Assembly (NCBI GenBank): GCA_946415795.1
Contig: CAMKTW010000118.1
Coordinates: 1 to 5,507 of the forward strand
DNA: 5,507 nucleotides
Reading direction: 5' to 3'
Source: an uncultured Bacteroidales bacterium
GTDB taxonomy: Bacteria > Bacteroidota > Bacteroidia > Bacteroidales > UBA932
Below, piece after piece: positions 1 to 5,507 of this stretch. The notes beneath the pieces are model-generated. The model had not been told where the DNA came from. It did no database searches and saw only the letters and a list, made by a program, of their open reading frames with translations. Both the position numbers and the translations under genes were made by a program. How positions within the stretch are numbered: position 1 is the first letter of the stretch; each line of letters opens with the position of its first letter.

Positions 1-636
1 CCCCTTGAAATAGATGGCATTCATCAGCGCCACCACTGTGCTCTGAGGCATTTCGTCCACGATTTTGGGTATCATTCCGTGCGTGGCGTCGCTGCACCAT
101 CCGTTGACCTGGCCGGTGGCTGTTTTGACGTCTGAGGGCAGTGTACGCACCTCTGCGAAGAAACTTTCCCGGATATCGTTTTTGAATCCCTCTTTAACGG
201 CTATGCGGTCCTTTGACCAGAATGAGTTCGCTATCTCAAAGGTAGTGGTGTTGTCCACCCCCTGAAGCGCAGGAATCAATGTCCGGTAGAATCCGCCCAC
301 ATCCTCACCCGTGAAATTATCAAAGCCCAAGGCGGAATACATCTCCTGCCGGGTGTCGCCGACAGCGCCGGCAGCTGTCATCGCCAGGGCCATCTGAATG
401 CTGAAAGGAGAGAGAAACAGGTTCTTGCCCTCCGGCTCCTTTCCGCACGCCGCCTCAAGAAAGTCAAATGTGAAGGAGTTTGCGTTGAAGCCAATCTGCT
501 GCTGCACCTTCGTCAGTGTGATATCCTCACGCTCCCTGGGGGTCTTGCCGTTGCCGCCGCCCTCTTCCAGGCCGCAGGCTGTGAACAACGTCGCTGTAAT
601 CATCAAAATATTGCAGATAATCATTGTACTTTTCAT
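1..636 (-). CDS. Serpin-family protease inhibitor, lipoprotein (partial, C-terminal half off the left edge)
   Basis: Reading the minus strand from the ATG at 636 gives 212 open codons to the window edge with no stop. Residues 1-21 form a lipoprotein signal peptide (hydrophobic core, then FTAC with the acylated Cys at 21). Serpin hallmarks follow: NLFLSPFSIQMALAM at 72-86 (helix B region, SPxSI motif), AAGAVGDTRQEM at 88-99, ANSFW at 136-140, VNGWCSDATHGMIPKIV at 177-193 and the signature NAIYFKG at 206-212. Full serpins run about 370-400 residues, so the reactive-centre loop, which sets protease specificity, lies outside the window. By family knowledge serpins trap serine or cysteine proteases irreversibly; miropin of Tannerella forsythia is a Bacteroidales lipoprotein precedent. 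Acidic residues just after Cys21 (CGLEEGG) resemble the Bacteroidetes lipoprotein export signal, so surface display is plausible. A second in-frame ATG at 624 would shorten the signal peptide; 636 is preferred. Family call secure; inhibitory activity not testable here. Confidence 0.93.
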   Translation of the reverse strand, partial: MKSTMIICNILMITATLFTACGLEEGGGNGKTPREREDITLTKVQQQIGFNANSFTFDFLEAACGKEPEGKNLFLSPFSIQMALAMTAAGAVGDTRQEMYSALGFDNFTGEDVGGFYRTLIPALQGVDNTTTFEIANSFWSKDRIAVKEGFKNDIRESFFAEVRTLPSDVKTATGQVNGWCSDATHGMIPKIVDEMPQSTVVALMNAIYFKG

Positions 637-671
637 AGTGGTTCCGTTTCACGTAAAATGCAAAACTGTGC

Positions 672-679
672 CAAAAATA
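672..679 (-). promoter_or_regulatory. Predicted -7 box of the serpin promoter (TATTTTTG)
   Basis: On the minus strand the octamer TATTTTTG matches the Bacteroidetes -7 consensus TAnnTTTG exactly. It ends 35 bases before the serpin start codon at 636, implying a leader of roughly 30 bases. I find no TTG at the expected -33 distance, so the promoter may be weak, activated, or read by an alternative sigma factor. The leader carries only a weak purine tract (CGGAAC), as is usual in this phylum. Confidence 0.5.
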
Positions 680-699
680 ACAATTTAATGTTTATTTAG

Positions 700-707
700 T
701 ACCTTAG
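700..707 (+). promoter_or_regulatory. Possible -7 box for the AlbA_2 gene (TACCTTAG)
   Basis: TACCTTAG differs from the Bacteroidetes -7 consensus TAnnTTTG at one position and is followed by CACC and then the ATG at 712. If it is functional, transcription would begin at or within a few bases of that ATG, giving a leaderless message or use of the in-frame ATG at 730. No clear -33 TTG is visible. The box lies about 20 bases from the opposing serpin -7 box, so the two promoters would compete for polymerase. Confidence 0.35.
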
Positions 708-711
708 CACC

Positions 712-1317
712 ATGCATCCGCTGGACAAGATGATTGCGGAGGGAGAACACCTCCATCAGGATTTCAAGTACTTCCTCTCTGATGCGCGCAAGATTGCACG
801 CTCCGTGGCGGCATTTGCCAACACCGACGGCGGCCGGCTGCTGATTGGAGTGAAAGACAACGGCAAGGTGGTGGGCATCAAGAACGAAGAGGATATCCAT
901 ATGATTGAGGCGGCGGCGCAGGTTTTTTGCAAGCCGGAGGTGGATTACCGGCCGCTCATCTGGGAATACGGCACCCGCCGGGTACTTGAGATAAGCATCG
1001 AGCCGAGCCCGCGCGCACCTCACACCGCCCCGGACGAAAGCGGAAGACCCACCGTATATATCCGCAAGGCAGATGAGAACAAGGTGGCCAGTAGGGTGGA
1101 AAGGAGGTATCTGGAGATGAAATTCTCCTCCGGGCCGGTGAATATGACCATCGGCAAACCGCAACAGAGGATTCTGGAGTACTTTGCCGCAAACCGGCTC
1201 CCCTTCGAGCCGGGATATAGCTACGACATACCCCGCATCGCTGCCTGCTGCCTGATGAGCGAAAAAGAGTGCGTGGATGCCATCTGCAAATTGATACTGT
1301 TGAACGAAACTGTTTGA
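712..1317 (+). CDS. Schlafen/AlbA_2-domain putative nucleic-acid- or ATP-binding protein
   Basis: This 201-residue cytoplasmic protein has no signal peptide or membrane segment. Residues about 10-125 fit the AlbA_2 (Schlafen AAA_4) domain: HQDFK at 15-19 stands where family members usually have an E-F-K motif, then the diagnostic AFANTDGGRLLIGVKDNGKVVGI at 34-56 and TVYIRKADEN at 114-123. Residues about 148-201 (IGKPQQRILEYF onward) look like a compact helical, possibly winged-helix, C-terminal domain. Such proteins are commonly annotated as ATP-binding proteins or putative transcriptional regulators; the biochemical role is generally unknown. The gene is transcribed divergently from the serpin and ends 2 bases before the rhamnosidase start, so it is probably first in a two-gene operon. 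The start could be 712 or the ATG at 730 (Met7); both keep the whole domain. A DNA-binding role is an inference from domain architecture and position. Confidence 0.88.
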   Translation: MHPLDKMIAEGEHLHQDFKYFLSDARKIARSVAAFANTDGGRLLIGVKDNGKVVGIKNEEDIHMIEAAAQVFCKPEVDYRPLIWEYGTRRVLEISIEPSPRAPHTAPDESGRPTVYIRKADENKVASRVERRYLEMKFSSGPVNMTIGKPQQRILEYFAANRLPFEPGYSYDIPRIAACCLMSEKECVDAICKLILLNETV

Positions 1318-1319
1318 TT

Positions 1320-3566
1320 ATGAGATATATCTTTAAATCGCTGCTGGTTGTGCTGATGTGCTGCATCTTGACGGGTTCCTGCGGTTCGCGGCATCTGACA
1401 GGCGGTGTTTCCTCGGGAGTGACGGCAACAGACTCTTCAACACCTTCCCGGTCAGTTCCATATGCCCTGCGGACGGATCTGATGGAATTCACCGATACTG
1501 ATTTCGGGGAAGGGCGCTATGCGCTGATAAAGTCGGAACACCCCGAATTCTCCTGGATCGTGCCATCTGTCGGGGACAGTACGGTTCAAATGGCATATAG
1601 GATAACTGTCCATAAGCTATTGCCTCCTGAGTCACCTGCCGAGCCCGTTGGAGAGGGTTACAAAACTGTTTGGGAGAGCGGATGGGTGGAGAGTCCCCGG
1701 AGTGTGGCTGTACCATACAAGGGCCCTTCACTGCAACCGGACACCCAATATGAATGGTCGGTAGAGTTGAAATTGGCGACGGCGTCCGGTAAACGTTCAG
1801 AAACATCTAAAAGCGCTTTTAAACGTTTCAAAACGGATAAGACACTTTGTGAATATGCCACTCCTTCATACCCGCTGATAGCTGAGCGCCAAACGGCCGC
1901 ATCCGCTGCAAACGGAGTTTATGACTTTGAAAAGGCGGCGTTCGGCAAACTTGAACTCACGCTCACGGCTGCCTCTGACGACAGCATTATGGTCATAATC
2001 GGCGAGCGGCTGAAGGATGGCAAGATTGAGCATACCCCGCGGATAAGTTCGGTGCTGTATGACGAGATTGGCCTGAGGGTAAAGGCGGGTACCCATACCT
2101 ACCTGGTTGAACCCAACCGCGACGTCCGCAATACCGGGCCGATGGCTGTGCCTCTGCCCGATTATGCCGGGGTTGTATCGCCATTCCGCTATTGCGAAAT
2201 CTGCGGCACCGTCACCCCTGTCAAGGTAGGGCGGATCAGCTACCACTACCCTTTCAATGAGAACGCGGCATCTTTCCGGTGCAGCAACGACACATTGAAC
2301 ACTATATGGGATCTCTGCCACTACAGCCTCAAACCCTGTTCATTTACCGGGATCTGGGTGGATGGCAACCGCGAGCGGATCCCTTACGAATATGACGCAC
2401 TCATAGCGCAGCTGTGCCATTACGGCAGCGATGCCGAGTACACAATAGACCGCCGCACCCTGGAGTGGCTGCTTGAAAAGCCCACCTGGCCCACCGAGTG
2501 GATTCTCTATGCAGTGGAAATCGCCTGGAACGACTATCTCTGGACCGGCGACAGCCGGGCACTCAGAGCCAACTACCAGATTCTCAAGGCGCACGGCCTT
2601 GATGCACTGCGCAAGGAAAACGGTCTGGTCTCCACCACTCAGGGGCAATCGCCCACGTTCCTTGCAAGCATCAACCGCGACGGAGAGATCAAAGATATAG
2701 TCGATTGGCCACATTCAGGGATTCTGGGCCTTGATGATGGCCAGGGCGGGGAAGATGACGGATTTGTCTATTCAGATTACAATGCCGTGGTCAACGCGCT
2801 CTACTACCGCACCCTGCAGCGGCTGGCCAGCATCGCCCTGGTGCTCGCAAAAGAGGATGCTGAGGGTCATACACAGCCCGCCGACTCATCTGCCACGGAT
2901 GCAGAACACTTTCACCACGAAGCTGCGGAAACCTTCGACGCCTTTCAGAAAGCCTTTTTCAACCCGGCTGCCGACATCTATAAAGACGGCATTGAGACCG
3001 GCCATTCCAGCCTTCACACCAATATGATGGCTGTTATCTGCGGCCTTACCACTCCTGAAAACCAAGCCGCAGTTGCCGATTTTATAGAGTCACGCGGCCT
3101 GAGGTGCAGCATATTCGGCGCCCACAACCTGCTACAGGCACTATACGCAGCCGGCCGGGACGATGCAGCTCTGAGGATGATGACCCGAGGTGACATACGC
3201 AGCTGGTACAACGGCATCCGCATTGGAACAACTATCACCCTGGAGGCCTGGGACGACAGTTTCAAACCCAATCAGGACTGGAACCACATCGCAGGCGCCG
3301 CCCCGGGCAATGCCATTCCGTTCTGCCTGATGGGAATCACACCGCTGGAGCCCGGCTTATCCCGGGTGGCCATCCGGCCGCAGCCCGGCAACCTTGAATG
3401 GGCGGAAATCACCGTACCGACCATCCGCGGCGGCATCTCCGTCTCTGTCAGAGGCGGCCTTCTGGAGGTCATCGTCCCCTCAAATATGACCGCAGAAATC
3501 TGGCTGCCCGGCCAGGGCGAACCGGTCGCCACAGTCGGCAGCGGACGGTATTCTTACCGCTTGTAA
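1320..3566 (+). CDS. GH78-type alpha-L-rhamnosidase, lipoprotein
   Basis: The 748-residue product begins with a lipoprotein signal peptide (KSLLVVLMCCILTGSC, acylated Cys at 21) and a Ser/Thr/Gly-rich linker. Residues about 70-173 form the fibronectin-like N-terminal rhamnosidase domain (FSW, AYRITV, VWESGWVES, LQPDTQYEWSVEL). About 178-315 is a beta-sandwich. About 318-672 is the (alpha/alpha)6 catalytic barrel, and 674-748 the C-terminal beta domain (PLEPGLSRVAIRPQPGNLEW). WVDGNRERIPYEYD at 346-359 supplies the acidic substrate-site residues; by comparison with characterised GH78 enzymes Glu352 is the likely general acid, and Glu642 in TLEAWDD the likely base. The predicted reaction is inverting hydrolysis of terminal alpha-L-rhamnose. 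No acidic residues follow Cys21, so a periplasmic rather than surface location is more likely. The start at 1320, 2 bases after the previous stop, is chosen because the in-frame ATG at 1269 would add 17 non-hydrophobic residues before the signal peptide. No SusC/SusD genes are in the window. Exact glycan substrate unknown. Confidence 0.92.
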   Translation: MRYIFKSLLVVLMCCILTGSCGSRHLTGGVSSGVTATDSSTPSRSVPYALRTDLMEFTDTDFGEGRYALIKSEHPEFSWIVPSVGDSTVQMAYRITVHKLLPPESPAEPVGEGYKTVWESGWVESPRSVAVPYKGPSLQPDTQYEWSVELKLATASGKRSETSKSAFKRFKTDKTLCEYATPSYPLIAERQTAASAANGVYDFEKAAFGKLELTLTAASDDSIMVIIGERLKDGKIEHTPRISSVLYDEIGLRVKAGTHTYLVEPNRDVRNTGPMAVPLPDYAGVVSPFRYCEICGTVTPVKVGRISYHYPFNENAASFRCSNDTLNTIWDLCHYSLKPCSFTGIWVDGNRERIPYEYDALIAQLCHYGSDAEYTIDRRTLEWLLEKPTWPTEWILYAVEIAWNDYLWTGDSRALRANYQILKAHGLDALRKENGLVSTTQGQSPTFLASINRDGEIKDIVDWPHSGILGLDDGQGGEDDGFVYSDYNAVVNALYYRTLQRLASIALVLAKEDAEGHTQPADSSATDAEHFHHEAAETFDAFQKAFFNPAADIYKDGIETGHSSLHTNMMAVICGLTTPENQAAVADFIESRGLRCSIFGAHNLLQALYAAGRDDAALRMMTRGDIRSWYNGIRIGTTITLEAWDDSFKPNQDWNHIAGAAPGNAIPFCLMGITPLEPGLSRVAIRPQPGNLEWAEITVPTIRGGISVSVRGGLLEVIVPSNMTAEIWLPGQGEPVATVGSGRYSYRL

Positions 3567-3584
3567 CGCCTTGTTGCCCAGAGA

Positions 3585-5039
3585 CTACAGTCCCGGCTTG
3601 CGTATCGAGCGGAACAGGTAAAGTACCGGGAATATCTCAAGACGCCCTATCAGCATCTCCAGCATACTTGTGAATTTGACAAATTCCGGCACGGCAGCAT
3701 AGTTGGACATCGATCCCACATCGCCAAAGCCCGGTCCGACGTTTCCGATGCAGGCAATCGAAGCCGTTATACCCGTCGACAGGTCAAGTCCGCAGGCTAT
3801 ATTGACGGCGGCACCGATGGCCATTATAACCAGATAGCAGAAAATATAGCCAAAAGCATCCGCAACGTGTTCAAAGGGGCGTATCATTCCGTCAACCCTG
3901 ATGGCTTGAACCAATCTGGGATTGATCGCCAGCCCTACTCTCCAGTTAATTCCTTTGATGGCCAGCAAGACCCTGTCTATCTTGATGCCGCCGGAGGTGG
4001 AACCTGAGCAGCCGCATATCAGCGAACAGATAATCAGGATAGCCACCGACAAGGAAGGCCAGCGGGTCGTATCCTGGGTGGCGAAACCAGTGGTAGTAGA
4101 GATGGAAGCGACCTGGAATGAAGCATTCCGCAATGCCGCTGCAAACTTCTGTCCGTCGTGTATCATAAGATCGCCCGTCATAACACAGATAGCCACGAAT
4201 ACGAGTATCAGGAAAAACCGGATCGCCTCTGAATTGAAAACAGAACGATGGCTTCCTTTTACGAAGGTCAAGAACAATATCCCGAAGTTAATGCCGGAGG
4301 CAAGCATCGCAAAGGTCAGTACCACCTCGGCGGCAGGATTGCAATATGAGGCGATGCTGGCATTACGGGAACAGAAGCCACACGTGCTGCAAGCCGACAT
4401 TGCGTTTGTGGCGGAATCAAACCAGGGCATTCCTGTCAGTTTGAGGCCGAACAGGGTCAGAATCGTAAGTGCCAGATAGGTTACCAGCATCCTGTTGGCG
4501 AACAATATGCTTTTCTGGCCGGAAACCGATTGCATCGCCATATCGGATATCTCCGCTTCGGAGAGCACCGACCGGTTGTGGCTGCCGGCTATTATCATCG
4601 AGAAGAGCGTGACTATCCCTATACCGCCCGCCCAGGCAGTAGAGATCCGCCAGAACTGCAATCCTCTGGGTAATGCTTCTATATCATTCAGTATCGAAGC
4701 CCCGGTGGTGGTGAACCCGGATACACTTTCAAACAGGGAGTTCATCGGGGTAAACTCCCTCCCGTACATTATATAGGGAATCATACCAAAGAGGCACGCA
4801 AAGAGCCACGAGCCCACCACGATACAGTTTCCCTCCTTGAATCTCAGAGTCTCCGCCCTGTTACGGACAAATATCAACGGGAAGATTCCTGTCAGAAAGG
4901 TGATGACCGTGGCGTACAACAGCGGGATCCGGCTCTCGTCACCCTCCGTGGCGAATGCTATTACTCCCGATATGGCCATCAAGACCGATATCAGCAAAAG
5001 GGAGAGGCCTATATACCATGCGATAATACGGGTATTCAT
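3585..5039 (-). CDS. trkH: TrkH/KtrB-family potassium uptake transporter, membrane subunit
   Basis: This is a 484-residue, strongly hydrophobic inner-membrane protein with the fourfold pore repeat of the TrkH/Ktr/HKT superfamily. The four filter segments are TTTGAS at 110-115, STCGF at 218-222, TTTGFA at 315-320 and CIGNVGPG at 430-437. Also visible are the TrkH motif GCSGSTSGGIK at 343-353 and GRLEIF near the C terminus (465-470). By family knowledge it conducts K+ (sometimes Na+) inward and is gated by a cytosolic TrkA-type RCK subunit; no trkA lies in this window. Length is normal for TrkH. The start is placed at 5039, not the in-frame ATG at 5084, because a good promoter lies between them, AGGA precedes 5039 at suitable spacing, and MNTRIIAWYIGL is a typical family N terminus. 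The second filter region is cysteine-rich (Cys217, 220, 223, 233). The gene is convergent with the rhamnosidase and divergent from the LysR gene, so it is probably monocistronic. Confidence 0.94.
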   Translation of the reverse strand: MNTRIIAWYIGLSLLLISVLMAISGVIAFATEGDESRIPLLYATVITFLTGIFPLIFVRNRAETLRFKEGNCIVVGSWLFACLFGMIPYIMYGREFTPMNSLFESVSGFTTTGASILNDIEALPRGLQFWRISTAWAGGIGIVTLFSMIIAGSHNRSVLSEAEISDMAMQSVSGQKSILFANRMLVTYLALTILTLFGLKLTGMPWFDSATNAMSACSTCGFCSRNASIASYCNPAAEVVLTFAMLASGINFGILFLTFVKGSHRSVFNSEAIRFFLILVFVAICVMTGDLMIHDGQKFAAALRNASFQVASISTTTGFATQDTTRWPSLSVAILIICSLICGCSGSTSGGIKIDRVLLAIKGINWRVGLAINPRLVQAIRVDGMIRPFEHVADAFGYIFCYLVIMAIGAAVNIACGLDLSTGITASIACIGNVGPGFGDVGSMSNYAAVPEFVKFTSMLEMLIGRLEIFPVLYLFRSIRKPGL

Positions 5040-5060
5040 TTTTCCTGGTTTTAGCGGGTA

Positions 5061-5091
5061 CAAAAATATCTCCCGATATATCATTTATCAA
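5061..5091 (-). promoter_or_regulatory. Predicted trkH promoter (TTG, 20-bp spacer, TATTTTTG)
   Basis: On the minus strand TTG (5091-5089) is separated by 20 bases from TATTTTTG (5068-5061), matching both elements and the spacing of the Bacteroidetes housekeeping promoter. The predicted transcript start lies around 5055, giving a leader of about 15-20 bases that includes AGGA upstream of the ATG at 5039. This is the best-formed promoter in the window and it fixes the trkH start. Confidence 0.65.
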
Positions 5092-5121
5092 TATAATAAT
5101 ATTTATCTTTACATTGATAAA
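5084..5121. repeat. Inverted repeat TTTATCAAT-N20-ATTGATAAA in the trkH/LysR divergent region
   Basis: Two perfect 9-base arms, TTTATCAAT (5084-5092) and ATTGATAAA (5113-5121), flank a 20-base AT-rich spacer. The left arm contains the trkH -33 TTG (on the minus strand) and the right arm overlaps the predicted LysR-gene transcript start. This spacing would suit two protein sites on neighbouring helical turns or a looped dimer pair. The region is AT-rich, so some chance similarity is expected, but a 9-base perfect match in a roughly 100-base intergenic region is notable. Confidence 0.55.
5104..5111 (+). promoter_or_regulatory. Possible -7 box of the LysR-family gene (TATCTTTA)
   Basis: TATCTTTA matches TAnnTTTG except at the last base and sits 30 bases before the ATG at 5142, implying a start site near 5117 and a leader of about 25 bases. 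No TTG is seen at -33, which would fit a promoter that needs an activator or is subject to autoregulation. Confidence 0.4.
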
Positions 5122-5127
5122 ATCAAT
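5113..5127. promoter_or_regulatory. Candidate LysR-type operator (ATTGAT-AAA-ATCAAT)
   Basis: This is a perfect 15-base palindrome with 6-base arms and a 3-base centre. Its inner 13 bases (5114-5126) have the T-N11-A form typical of LysR-family boxes. It overlaps the predicted start site of the adjacent LysR gene, the classic position for negative autoregulation. A further ATCAAT half-site occurs at 5087-5092 over the trkH -33 element. Binding by the neighbouring regulator is an inference. Confidence 0.5.
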
Positions 5128-5141
5128 TAAAGGCTGCCTCA

Positions 5142-5507
5142 ATGACTTTACAGCAGTTAAAATATATCGTCGAAATCGAACGGCAAGGCCATTTTGGAAA
5201 AGCCGCAGAGGTGTGTGGCATTACCCAACCCACCCTCAGCCTGATGGTGAAAAAACTTGAGGAGGAACTTGATGTCAAGATATTCGACCGCGACAAACAT
5301 CCTCTGGCAGTTACTCAAATAGGTCGCACCGTGATAGACCGCGCCAAAATAGTGCTTTTCAATGTCAATCAGATTAAAGATCTGACACACAGCGAAAAAG
5401 AGTCATTGTCAGGTCCGCTGAGCATTGCTATGATCTCTACCGTAGCCCCGCTGCTCGTACCGGCACTTTTCAATTATATGACCGCCCTGGGCTTCTGCAA
5501 CGACGCC
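5142..5507 (+). CDS. oxyR: LysR-family transcriptional regulator, OxyR-like (partial, C terminus off the right edge)
   Basis: There are 122 open codons from the ATG at 5142 to the window end. Residues 1-60 are the LysR N-terminal winged helix-turn-helix: MTLQQLKYIVEIERQGHFGKAAEVCGITQPTLS carries the helix-turn-helix with the conserved AA and QPTLS recognition-helix signature, followed by KKLEEELDVKIFDR. Residues about 61-88 are the linker helix, and GPLSIAMISTVAPLLVPALF (91-110) opens the periplasmic-binding-protein-like effector domain. The opening MTLQQL, the wording around IKD and STVAPLLVP, and the overall pattern resemble OxyR of Bacteroides as I recall it, hence the tentative symbol. 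By family knowledge OxyR senses peroxide through two cysteines; those positions lie beyond the window, so identity as OxyR is unconfirmed. AAAGG at 5129-5133 is a plausible ribosome binding site. The gene is divergent from trkH. Confidence 0.85.
   Translation, partial: MTLQQLKYIVEIERQGHFGKAAEVCGITQPTLSLMVKKLEEELDVKIFDRDKHPLAVTQIGRTVIDRAKIVLFNVNQIKDLTHSEKESLSGPLSIAMISTVAPLLVPALFNYMTALGFCNDA

Noticed and set aside
398..688. 96-codon plus-strand frame over the serpin 5' end
   Set aside because: Antisense to the serpin signal peptide and N terminus; no independent support.
679..692. Short inverted repeat AACA-N6-TGTT between the serpin and AlbA_2 promoters
   Set aside because: Four-base arms in AT-rich DNA are expected by chance.
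1269..1322. Upstream in-frame ATG at 1269 as the rhamnosidase start
   Set aside because: It would put 17 polar residues before a clear lipoprotein signal peptide and overlap the AlbA_2 gene; 1320 fits far better.
956..1492. 178-codon minus-strand open frame across the AlbA_2/rhamnosidase junction
   Set aside because: Arg/Pro/Ser-rich translation with no recognisable domain, antisense to two convincing genes; a shadow frame.
3546..3559. Small hairpin CGGTA-TTCT-TACCG near the end of the rhamnosidase gene as a bidirectional terminator
   Set aside because: The stem is only 5 bases, lies inside the coding sequence, and no T-run follows on either strand; the 18-base convergent gap holds no other candidate.
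3922..4479. 185-codon plus-strand open frame antisense to trkH
   Set aside because: Mirrors hydrophobic trkH codons, has no domain signature or promoter, and trkH on the other strand is unambiguous.
5157..5390. Minus-strand 77-codon frame within the LysR gene
   Set aside because: Antisense to a clear helix-turn-helix domain; no family resemblance of its own.

Overview
The window looks like a chromosomal segment from a member of the Bacteroidales, probably a gut or host-associated anaerobe. The evidence is -7 promoter boxes of the Bacteroidetes type (TAnnTTTG, twice exact as TATTTTTG), weak or absent Shine-Dalgarno sequences, two lipoprotein signal peptides, a lipoprotein GH78-type alpha-L-rhamnosidase, and a LysR regulator that resembles my recollection of Bacteroides OxyR. 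GC is moderate in the genes and drops sharply in the two divergent intergenic regions. Genus cannot be fixed from the sequence alone.

Layout, left to right. Positions 1-636 (minus strand) hold the N-terminal 212 codons of a secreted lipoprotein serpin; the gene runs off the left edge. Positions 637-711 are a short AT-rich divergent promoter region. Positions 712-1317 (plus) encode a 201-residue Schlafen/AlbA_2-domain protein. It is followed after 2 bases by a 748-residue lipoprotein alpha-L-rhamnosidase (1320-3566), so the two are probably one transcription unit. After an 18-base convergent gap comes a 484-residue TrkH-type potassium transporter on the minus strand (3585-5039). Positions 5040-5141 are a second AT-rich divergent region with a well-formed trkH promoter and a strong palindrome. 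The right edge holds the first 122 codons of a LysR/OxyR-like regulator (5142-5507, plus). No gene-free stretch exceeds about 100 bases, and I see no RNA gene, mobile element, CRISPR array or large repeat.

How the parts may work together. The serpin and rhamnosidase are both exported lipoproteins suited to a host-associated or glycan-rich niche: one would trap proteases, the other would remove terminal rhamnose. The AlbA_2 protein shares a divergent promoter region with the serpin and appears to be co-transcribed with the rhamnosidase, so it is a plausible but unproven local regulator. On the right, trkH and the LysR gene share a control region. A palindrome of LysR-box form lies over the predicted LysR-gene start site, and a related half-site overlaps the trkH -33 box, which suggests autoregulation and possibly coupling of potassium uptake to the regulator's signal. 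No gene in the window is an obviously new system. The observations most worth checking are the shared control regions and the cysteine cluster in the TrkH pore.
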